This document shows, piece after piece, positions 1 to 7,079 of a DNA stretch of 33,828 nucleotides. Location: assembly GCA_947591105.1 (NCBI GenBank), contig CANQDL010000008.1, positions 1-33,828 on the forward strand, in the 5' to 3' direction. The position numbers were made by a program, and so were the translations under genes. This DNA comes from an uncultured Oscillospiraceae bacterium (GTDB lineage Bacteria; Bacillota; Clostridia; Oscillospirales; Oscillospiraceae). A model generated the notes under the pieces. The model saw only the letters and a list, made by a program, of their open reading frames with translations. It ran no database searches and had not been told where the DNA came from. Positions within the stretch are counted from its first letter, which is position 1, and the number at the start of each line of letters is the position of its first letter.

Positions 1-176
1 ACGATGTCCAGCTCGATGCCCTGCTCGGCCAGGATGTCCTTGGCGAACTCCAGGATCTCCGCGTGGGGCGTGGGGGAAGCGCCGATCTTGATGGTGACGG
101 GCTCGTCGGCCAGGGCGGAAGCGCCCAGGCTCAGGGCCAGCACAAGGGCCAGCGTGATGGCAATGATCTTCTTCAT
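1..176 (-). CDS. metQ: MetQ/NlpA-family methionine ABC transporter substrate-binding protein, N-terminal fragment (runs off the window)
   Basis: Reverse translation from CAT at 174-176 gives MKKIIAITLALVLALSLGASALADEPVTIKIGASPTPHAEILEFAKDILAEQGIELDIV; typical NlpA start, directly downstream of metI. Confidence 0.82.
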   Translation of the reverse strand, partial: MKKIIAITLALVLALSLGASALADEPVTIKIGASPTPHAEILEFAKDILAEQGIELDI

Positions 177-217
177 TTTGGGATTCTCCTTTTTATAAAT
201 TTTTTATTCAGATATGT

Positions 218-910
218 TCACCGGATGCGTTTGTCGCTCCGTTTGGTGATGGTGTTACCGGCGCTCTGGAAGATCTGCACCAGGATGATCAGTAGCACGA
301 CCATGACCCACATGACCAGATCCCGCCGGCGGTAATAGCCGTAGTTGATGGCGATGGCGCCCAGGCCGCCGCCGCCCAGGATGCCCGCCATGGCACCGTA
401 GCCGAAGATGGTGATGAGGGCCACGAAGAAATTGGAGAGCAGCGCGGGCTTTGCCTCGGGGATCAGCACCTTCCACACGATCTGCATAGGACTGGCGCCC
501 ATGGCCTGGGCCGCCTCTATCACCCCCTGATCTACCTCCCGGATGGAGGTCTCTACCAGCCGCGCCACAAAGGGGAACGCGGCGATGGTCAGCGGTACGA
601 TGATGGCCTTGGTGCCCACGGACGTGCCCACGAAAAGCCGGGACAGGGGCAGTACCACCACCAGCAGAATAAGGAATGGCACGCTGCGCAGAAGGTTGAT
701 GACCACGTTCAGCAGCTGCATCATGGGCCCCGGCAGCGGCCGGATGCCCCGCTTGTCGCCGGTCACCAGCAGCACGCCCAGGGGCATACCGATGGCGAAG
801 GCCAGCAGCGTGGGAAGGATGGTCAGCGGCACGATCGTCTCGAAAATGGCCGTGAGCAGGTCGTTGTGGACGATGTCCGACAAAAGCTCCACGTTTTTCT
901 CACTGAACAA
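218..910 (-). CDS. metI: Methionine ABC transporter permease MetI
   Basis: 230 aa ORF with MetI-like permease sequence (ETSIREVDQGVIEAAQAMGASPMQIVWKVLIPEAKPALLS); adjacent to metN. Confidence 0.9.
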   Translation of the reverse strand: MFSEKNVELLSDIVHNDLLTAIFETIVPLTILPTLLAFAIGMPLGVLLVTGDKRGIRPLPGPMMQLLNVVINLLRSVPFLILLVVVLPLSRLFVGTSVGTKAIIVPLTIAAFPFVARLVETSIREVDQGVIEAAQAMGASPMQIVWKVLIPEAKPALLSNFFVALITIFGYGAMAGILGGGGLGAIAINYGYYRRRDLVMWVMVVLLIILVQIFQSAGNTITKRSDKRIR

Positions 911-1928
911 GGTCTGTCACCTCCTCCGCCGTCACGCCGGGTATCTCTCTCAAGTATATCAGCGCCCGGGCCGCCTCCGTCTCGTCCTGGGGCAGACCCA
1001 GCACCATGGTGCCGAAGCTCTTGTCCCCGATGGTGCGGGTGTCCGCGCTGATGATGTTCAGCCGTATCCCCTGCTCGATGGCCAGGGTGGAGATGATGGG
1101 CTCGCCGGAGGCCGCGCCGTTAAAGGCCAGGCGCACCAGCCGGTTGGCCGGCAGCACGTGGATCTTCTCCCCGCCGGGCATCACCAGACGGCGGCCCGCC
1201 TCGGTCTTGGGGTTGGCGAAGATCTCCGAAACGTCCCCCTGCTCCTGGACGACGCCGTGATCCAAGATCGCCACCCGGTCGCAGATCTGCTCCACCACCC
1301 GCATCTCGTGGGTGATGACCACCACCGTGACCCCCAGCTCCCGATTGATTTTTTTCAGCAGCTCCAGGATGGACTGGGTGGTGGTGGGGTCAAGGGCGCT
1401 GGTGGCCTCGTCGCACAGCAGCACCTGGGGCTGGGGATACTCGGCAAGGGATCGGGCGATGGCCACACGCTGCTTCTGGCCGCCGGACAGCTGCACCGGG
1501 TAGGCGTCCGCCTTGTCCGGCAGACCCACCAGCTCCAGCAGCTCCCGGGCCCGCTTCTCCCGCCAGCCCTTCTCCCCTTTCAGGCCGCTAAGCTCCAGGG
1601 GGAAACAGACGTTCTCCAGCGCCGTGCGCTGCATGAGAAGGTTGAAGCCCTGAAAGATCATGCTCATGCCCCGGCGGGCCTTGCGCAGCTCCTTCTCCTT
1701 CATCGCCGTCAGCTCCTGACCGCTGACGGTGACCTTGCCGCTGGTGGGCTTTTCCAGAAGGTTGATGCACCGCACCAGGGTGCTCTTGCCCGCGCCGGAC
1801 AGGCCGATGATGCCGAAGATCTCACCCTTTTGGATGTCCAGGTTGATATCCTGCAGGGCCTCCACCTTTCCGTCCCCGTCGCCGAAGGTCTTATAAAGGT
1901 GTTCGATGCGGATGATCGTCTCGCTCAT
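900..1928 (-). CDS. metN: Methionine ABC transporter ATP-binding protein MetN with C-terminal NIL domain
   Basis: 342 aa; Walker A GLSGAGKST, signature LSGGQKQRVAIARSLA, Walker B VLLCDEATSALDP; C-terminal NIL-like domain. Confidence 0.92.
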   Translation of the reverse strand: MSETIIRIEHLYKTFGDGDGKVEALQDINLDIQKGEIFGIIGLSGAGKSTLVRCINLLEKPTSGKVTVSGQELTAMKEKELRKARRGMSMIFQGFNLLMQRTALENVCFPLELSGLKGEKGWREKRARELLELVGLPDKADAYPVQLSGGQKQRVAIARSLAEYPQPQVLLCDEATSALDPTTTQSILELLKKINRELGVTVVVITHEMRVVEQICDRVAILDHGVVQEQGDVSEIFANPKTEAGRRLVMPGGEKIHVLPANRLVRLAFNGAASGEPIISTLAIEQGIRLNIISADTRTIGDKSFGTMVLGLPQDETEAARALIYLREIPGVTAEEVTDLVQ

Positions 1929-1945
1929 ACGTTCCTCTCTGCAAA

Positions 1946-1982
1946 CAAAAAATGCCGTCCCTGATAAAAATCAAGGACGACA
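1946..1982 (-). terminator. T-box terminator hairpin upstream of metN
   Basis: Minus-strand RNA GUCGUCCUUGAU-UUUU-AUCAGGGACGGC followed by AUUUUUUG; 12-bp stem with G-U pairs. Confidence 0.85.
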
Positions 1983-2224
1983 TAGAATATACGCCGTGGT
2001 ACCACCTTGCTTCATCCGCGCCTCACGGCGCGAACCTTTGAGGGTTCCATCAAACCCCTGCGCTGTAACGGGCGCCCCCGTCGCGGACTACATATCGCCC
2101 ACGCGGCTCCAAGACCATGTTCGGCGGACTCTCTGCACCCCTTCCCAGCTACCGGGGCTCTCTGCGGCATAACCTTTCCGCGTACTCTTCTTTTCATTGC
2201 CTTTGGTGTGGTATTCAATTGATT
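1946..2224 (-). promoter_or_regulatory. T-box leader controlling metNIQ
   Basis: Minus strand contains the T-box sequence AAGGTGGTACCACG (1995-2008), stem I with AGUA and AGAGAG elements, GAACAUGG specifier region, then a terminator before metN. Confidence 0.9.
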
Positions 2225-2230
2225 GTGGTT

Positions 2231-2259
2231 ATTATAGCGCCGGAAATATCTCCTGTCAA
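2231..2259 (-). promoter_or_regulatory. Consensus sigma-70/SigA-type promoter for the T-box/metNIQ transcript
   Basis: Minus strand TTGACA - 17 nt - TATAAT, a perfect match to consensus. Confidence 0.85.
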
Positions 2260-2336
2260 CCGACAGATGCGTCAAGATTTCCCCAAAACGGACACAAAAA
2301 TTTTGTGTAAATTGTGAAAGCGCACCGCTTATGGAA

Positions 2337-2594
2337 CGCCTCCCCTGTGCAAGGGGAGGTGGCACGGCGTGAGCCGCACATTTTACGCCTCCCCTGTGTA
2401 AGGGGAGGTGGCCGCCAAAGGCGGCCGGAGGGGTTGTTACTGCGAAGACAGACCAACATGACAATCCCCCAGTCTCCGGCTGACACCGGAGCCAGCCCCC
2501 TTTACACAAGGGGGCCAATAAGGAGACAGACCAACATGACAATCCCCAGTCTCCGGCTGACGCCGGAGCCAGCCCCCTTTACACAAGGGGGCCA
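2337..2594. repeat. Cluster of four palindromic intergenic repeat units in mirrored orientation
   Basis: Units at about 2337-2376 (+, short), 2386-2437 (+), 2446-2517 (-) and 2524-2594 (-), sharing the CCCCT-TGTGYAA-GGGG core and the ACAATCCCC / GGGGTTGT end; last two are near-identical direct repeats. Confidence 0.85.
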
Positions 2595-2608
2595 TATGCA
2601 GTATGCTC

Positions 2609-4060
2609 TCATTCCTCCGTATAGGCCACTGCTCTGTCGAACAGCGCCTGCACGTCGGCGGCCGGGGCCTTGGTGCACAGGGTCACGGCCACCGCCGCGG
2701 CAAGACCGGCCGCCGCGCCGGGGACGATCTCATACACGCCCGTGCCGGCCATATACGCCAGCCACAGGATGTCCACCGCCGCGCCGGTCACGATGCCGGC
2801 CACAGCGCCGGCGAAGTTGAAGCGCTTCCAGTAAAGACTGAGCATGATGGCCGGGCCGAAGGCCGCGCCGAACACGCCCCAGGCGTTGGACACCAGATCC
2901 ATGATGGAGCCCGCGTCGGGATCGGAGGCCAGCAGAAGCGCCGCCACGGAGATGGCCACGACCACCAGCCGGCCGGCCCACAGCATCTCCTTGTCCCCCG
3001 CCTTGTTCTTCCGGAACACCGGCTTATACACGTCGCTGGCAAAGGCGGAGGCCGCCGCCAGCAGCTGGCTGTCGGCCGTGGACATACTGGCCGCCAGCAC
3101 CGCGGACAGCAGGATGCCGGACACCACACCCGGGAAGATGCGGCGGGTCATGGCGATGAACACAAGGGAGTTGCCCTCCACCGCCTCGTCATAGCCCAGG
3201 AACATACGGCCGATCACGCCCACCAGGGTGGCAAACAGCACGATCAACACCGTCCAGCTCACGCCGATGACGGCGGATTTTTTCAGATCCTTCTGGCTCT
3301 TCAGACTCATGAACCGGATGATGATATGGGGCATACCGAAGTAACCGATGCCCCACCCCAGGCCGGAGACCACGTCCTGCCAGCTGGTGAAGGGATTGAG
3401 GTAACCCTGGGGCAGACTGGAGGCCCCGTCCAGCATGGAGGCGGCGAAAATGGGCGCTATGAGCAGCGCGCCCAGCATGAGCATCCCCTGGAAGAAGTCC
3501 GTCCAGCACACGGCGGAAAAGCCGCCCAGGAAGGTGTAGCCCACGATGATCAGGGCGGCCAGATACATGGCCACCTTCTCGTCCAGGCCGATCACCGTGT
3601 TGAAGAGCGTGCCGCAGGCCTTCACGCTGGAGGCGGCGTAGATGGTGTAGGCCACCAGGAAGATGACGGCGCAGACGATCTGCAGGGCCTTGGACTTGGA
3701 CAGGAACCGGCGGGTCAGATACTGGGGGATGGTGATGGAGTCGTCCGCCGCGATGGAGAACCGCCGCAGCCGGGGCGCCTCAAAGATCCAGCTCAACGTG
3801 TAGCCGATGGCCAGCCCCACGGGTATCCAGGTCTGTCCCAGGCCCAGGGCGTAGATGCTGGTGGGCATACCCATGAGCACCCAGGCGCTCATGTCCGACG
3901 CCCCCGCCGACAGGGCCGTCACCCAGGGTCCCATCTGCCGGCCGCCCAAAAAATACCCCTTCTCGCCGCCGGAGCGGTTCTTCACGAAGAACCACAGGCC
4001 GATGGCGATCATAAAGACCAGGTAGACAATGAATACGACGACTTCGGAAATGATGATCAT
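2609..4060 (-). CDS. putP: Sodium/proline symporter (SSS family, PutP-like)
   Basis: 483 aa multi-TM; SSS motifs GGRQMGPWVTALSAGASDMSAWVLMGMPTSIYALGL, DDSITIPQYLTRRF. Confidence 0.88.
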   Translation of the reverse strand: MIIISEVVVFIVYLVFMIAIGLWFFVKNRSGGEKGYFLGGRQMGPWVTALSAGASDMSAWVLMGMPTSIYALGLGQTWIPVGLAIGYTLSWIFEAPRLRRFSIAADDSITIPQYLTRRFLSKSKALQIVCAVIFLVAYTIYAASSVKACGTLFNTVIGLDEKVAMYLAALIIVGYTFLGGFSAVCWTDFFQGMLMLGALLIAPIFAASMLDGASSLPQGYLNPFTSWQDVVSGLGWGIGYFGMPHIIIRFMSLKSQKDLKKSAVIGVSWTVLIVLFATLVGVIGRMFLGYDEAVEGNSLVFIAMTRRIFPGVVSGILLSAVLAASMSTADSQLLAAASAFASDVYKPVFRKNKAGDKEMLWAGRLVVVAISVAALLLASDPDAGSIMDLVSNAWGVFGAAFGPAIMLSLYWKRFNFAGAVAGIVTGAAVDILWLAYMAGTGVYEIVPGAAAGLAAAVAVTLCTKAPAADVQALFDRAVAYTEE

Positions 4061-4126
4061 AGCGTTACCTCGTAAATGCGGTCTCGCCCCCGGACTGGCC
4101 GGGGGCGAGGCGGTAAGCAGTCAGTC

Positions 4127-5578
4127 TTACAGCTTGGATTTGTCGCTGAAATAGTCCTTGGTGGTCTTGATGATGACCCCGGACAGGGCCAGCAGCGCCA
4201 CCAGGTTGGGGAAGGCCATCATGCCGTTGAGGGCGTCGGCCAGATCCCACACCACGCCGATCTTCAGGGTGGCGCCCACAGGCAGCAACACCAGGAAGAT
4301 GATCTTGTAGATCACGCTCAGCTTGGTGCCCAGCTTTTTGCCGCACAGGAACTCAAAGCACCGGGAGCCGTACAGCGACCAGCTGATGATGGTGGACAGG
4401 GCAAACAGGCTCAAACCCGCGGCCACCACCAGCGCGCCCAGACGGCCGCCCACGATGGAGCCCATGGCTGCCTGGATCAGAGTGGCGTCGCCGTCGCCGC
4501 CCCAGGCGATGGCCAGGCTGTCGCCCATGCGGCAGTAGCTGGTCAGCAGCACAAGGCTGGTCATGGTGCAGATGACGATGGTGTCCATGAACACCTCGAA
4601 GATGCCGTACAGGCCCTGCTTGACGGGCTCGGTCTCGGAGGTAGCCGCGTGGGCCATGGGCGCGGAGCCCATACCGGCCTCGTTGGAGAACACGCCCCGT
4701 CCGACACCCTTCTGGATGGTGTCCATGATCATGATGCCGAAAGCTCCGCCCAGAGCCGCCTCCGCATTGAACGCGCCCTTGAAGATCATGGCGAAGGTCT
4801 GGGGAATGAACTTCACGTTGGCAAAGATGACAACCAGGGAGAACACGATGTAGACGATGGCCATAAAGGGCACCAGCTTCTCGGTGACGGAGCCGATGCG
4901 CTTGATGCCGCCGAAGAGCACCAGACCCACGATCACCGCCACGACGATGCCGAAGATCAGGCTGGTCAGAGGCACGGCCGCGCCGAACAGAACGATGGTC
5001 TTGGCCGCGGCGTCGCCGCCAAAGGCGTTGATGGCGCCGTTGATGGAGGAGGCGATGGAGTTGACCTGGGTCATGTTGCCGATGCCGAAGGCCGCCAGAG
5101 CGCCAAACAGGCAGAACAGCACGCTCAGCCATGTCCAGTTCTTGCCCAGGCCGTTTTTGATGTAGTACATGGGGCCGCCCACCCAGTCGCCCTTGTCGTT
5201 GCGCTCGCGGTACTTGACCGCCAGCAGAACCTCGGAGTACTTGGTGCACATCCCAAACAGAGCGCACAGCCACATCCAGAACACCGCGCCCGGGCCGCCG
5301 GCCACGATAGCGCCGGTGACGCCGGCGATGTTGCCGGTGCCCACGGTGGCCGCCAGAGCGGTGGTCACCGCCTGGAAGGGCGTCACCTCACCCTGGCCTG
5401 CCTGCTGCTTGGAGAACATCTTGCCGATGGTGTTCTTCATGGCGTAGCCGAACCGGCGGAACTGGGGGAAGCCCATCCGCAGGCTCAGATACACGCCCGT
5501 GCCGGCCAGCAGGATCAGCAGCACCGGGCCCCATACCCAGCCGTCTACGCTTTTGATAATGGCGGCGATCTTTTCCAT
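4127..5578 (-). CDS. Sodium:alanine/glycine symporter, AGCS family
   Basis: 483 aa; AGCS motifs ATVGTGNIAGVTGAIVAGGPGAVFWMWLCALFGMCTKYSEVLLAVKYR and NEAGMGSAPMAHAA; glycine riboswitch upstream. Confidence 0.92.
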   Translation of the reverse strand: MEKIAAIIKSVDGWVWGPVLLILLAGTGVYLSLRMGFPQFRRFGYAMKNTIGKMFSKQQAGQGEVTPFQAVTTALAATVGTGNIAGVTGAIVAGGPGAVFWMWLCALFGMCTKYSEVLLAVKYRERNDKGDWVGGPMYYIKNGLGKNWTWLSVLFCLFGALAAFGIGNMTQVNSIASSINGAINAFGGDAAAKTIVLFGAAVPLTSLIFGIVVAVIVGLVLFGGIKRIGSVTEKLVPFMAIVYIVFSLVVIFANVKFIPQTFAMIFKGAFNAEAALGGAFGIMIMDTIQKGVGRGVFSNEAGMGSAPMAHAATSETEPVKQGLYGIFEVFMDTIVICTMTSLVLLTSYCRMGDSLAIAWGGDGDATLIQAAMGSIVGGRLGALVVAAGLSLFALSTIISWSLYGSRCFEFLCGKKLGTKLSVIYKIIFLVLLPVGATLKIGVVWDLADALNGMMAFPNLVALLALSGVIIKTTKDYFSDKSKL

Positions 5579-5633
5579 TTTTTACTCTCTCCTTACGTAG
5601 CGATTTAGTACATTAACTGGTGAAAACCAATGG

Positions 5634-5668
5634 TTAAACAAATTGAGCTTACCAAATGGTACGCTCAA
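5634..5668 (-). terminator. Intrinsic terminator between glycine riboswitch and AGCS gene
   Basis: Minus-strand TTGAGCGTACC-ATTT-GGTAAGCTCAA followed by TTTGTTT. Confidence 0.7.
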
Positions 5669-5703
5669 GCAAACGGACAAATGCCCCCATCCCGGCAGGT
5701 CAT

Positions 5704-5836
5704 TTCTTCTGTCCTTTTGCCTGAGAGATTAAGCGCCTGCGCGCCTTGCCCCTTCGGCCCCCGCATTGGCTATGCGGGCTTCTCCAGAATCCCATCCGCC
5801 GGCAGTCCCCTTCGGTTCTGGCGGCTTCACCTGGCA
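5704..5836 (-). promoter_or_regulatory. Glycine riboswitch (core aptamer about 5704-5795, plus a possible 5' ghost aptamer to 5836)
   Basis: Minus strand TTCTGGAGAAGCCCGC...GGCCGAAGGGGCAAGGC...AATCTCTCAGGCAAAAGGACAGAAG matches gcvT-type aptamer consensus elements. Confidence 0.92.
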
Positions 5837-5875
5837 TTATGAAATTAACTGAAACGATATCCTATATTTTCTTAT

Positions 5876-5904
5876 AATATATACGATTTCCGCCGTTTTT
5901 TCAA
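5876..5904 (-). promoter_or_regulatory. Promoter for glycine riboswitch/AGCS transcript
   Basis: Minus strand TTGAAA - 17 nt - TATATT just upstream of the riboswitch. Confidence 0.65.
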
Positions 5905-5913
5905 TTATTTGAT

Positions 5914-7035
5914 TTAATCATTTATTTCGCTGCTGTCCTGGGATTCTTGTGCAAAATCACAGCTTGCCCCGTCCGTCATGCCCGCCATACGGCGCAAAAA
6001 ACTGTTGTCCGGCTCCAGCGCCAGGCCCCGCAGAGCACAGTTGACGGCCCACTGCCGGTGCCCCTGCCGGTCGCAGGCCAGGCTCAAAAGGGCCCAGGGC
6101 AGCGCGCCCCAGGCGGCCGGCTCGGTGGTGTAGTTCAGATCCCGCTTTTCGATGGCCAGGGCCCGGCGGCAGTACCGCTCGCACGATCTCCAGCGGCCCT
6201 GCTCCGCCATGAGCCGGGCCAGCTCCACCAGAGGCTCCCGCTGCGCCGGGGCCTCGAACGCCGCCCGCAGAAGCCACAGCTCCGCCTGCTCTGCCTGCCC
6301 CAGCCGCTCCATACACCGGGCGATGTAGCGCATGGAGGCTGCCCGCTCCGGTTCCCACACCGCCGTGGGCATGGCCAGGTGCGCCTTGAGGGTGTCTATC
6401 GCCCGCTGCCACTGGCCCCGGAACATATACTCCCTGCCCAGATAGTGCCGGTTCCGGTCGTCCTCCGGCTCCTCCGCCACGCTCATCTCCAGCAGCCGCA
6501 GGTAGTCCTCCCTGCTCTTGCCCGGATCGGGATGGTGCTCCAGACGCATCCCCGGCACATCGCAGAACACCTTCGGCCGGGTATAGGCCAGCACCTCGTG
6601 CACCGGGTGCACCCAGCGGCATACGCCCGGCCGGTGAACCTTTTCATAGAGAAACTTCACCCCGTCCGACCCGTCCGGGGCAAACGACCACACATACTCA
6701 TACCGGGCGGTGGTGCACCCCGGCGTCCAGGCCCGCTCCAGGGCCCGCCGCCAGCCGGGCAGCAGCACCTCGTCCAGATCGGTGCACACCAGGATATCCC
6801 CGTCGGGCGGCACAAGCTCCATCGACCGGTTCCTGGCCCTGTCAAACCGCCAGGGCTCTATGCGCTCTTCGGTCACGTGCGCCCCCAGCGACCGCAGCAG
6901 CGCCGCCGTGCCGTCGGCGCTGCCCGTGTCCAGCACATACACCCCATCCGCCTCGGCCATGGACGCCATCCACCGCCGGGCGAACCGGCTCTCGTCTTTC
7001 GCAATGGCATAGACATAGATCTTCACAAAAAACAC
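5914..7035 (-). CDS. Family 2 glycosyltransferase with C-terminal TPR-like region
   Basis: KIYVYAIAKDESRFARRWMASMAEADGVYVLDTGSADGTAALLRSLGA; DLDEVLLPGWR (DxD-like); helical repeats at C-terminus. Start could be GTG at 7035 or GTG at 7026. Confidence 0.82.
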   Translation of the reverse strand: MFFVKIYVYAIAKDESRFARRWMASMAEADGVYVLDTGSADGTAALLRSLGAHVTEERIEPWRFDRARNRSMELVPPDGDILVCTDLDEVLLPGWRRALERAWTPGCTTARYEYVWSFAPDGSDGVKFLYEKVHRPGVCRWVHPVHEVLAYTRPKVFCDVPGMRLEHHPDPGKSREDYLRLLEMSVAEEPEDDRNRHYLGREYMFRGQWQRAIDTLKAHLAMPTAVWEPERAASMRYIARCMERLGQAEQAELWLLRAAFEAPAQREPLVELARLMAEQGRWRSCERYCRRALAIEKRDLNYTTEPAAWGALPWALLSLACDRQGHRQWAVNCALRGLALEPDNSFLRRMAGMTDGASCDFAQESQDSSEIND

Positions 7036-7066
7036 CCCCCGCCGGTCATCCTATGCCCGGTGGGGG
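7024..7066 (-). terminator. Intrinsic terminator after the ABC exporter operon
   Basis: Stem CCCCCGCCGG / CCGGTGGGGG (7036-7066), followed on the minus strand by TGTTTTTTGTG. Confidence 0.7.
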
Positions 7067-7079
7067 AGCGTTGTGACGC

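Noticed and set aside
2337-2594. Repeat cluster considered as a CRISPR array
   Set aside because: Units occur in both orientations, are internally palindromic, and lack regular unique spacers; no cas genes nearby.
2012-2820. ORFs across the T-box and repeat cluster (176 aa minus, 168 aa plus)
   Set aside because: They are translations of structured RNA leader and palindromic repeats.
4083-4109. Hairpin CTCGCCCCCGG-ACTGG-CCGGGGGCGAG between AGCS and putP
   Set aside because: Clear stem but no U-tract on the minus strand; not called as a terminator.
2603-5608. Long plus-strand ORFs (490 and 510 aa) opposite putP and the AGCS gene
   Set aside because: They mirror the true genes, are rich in His/Gln/Gly/Arg with no recognisable family, and arise from GC-rich codon usage that suppresses antisense stops.
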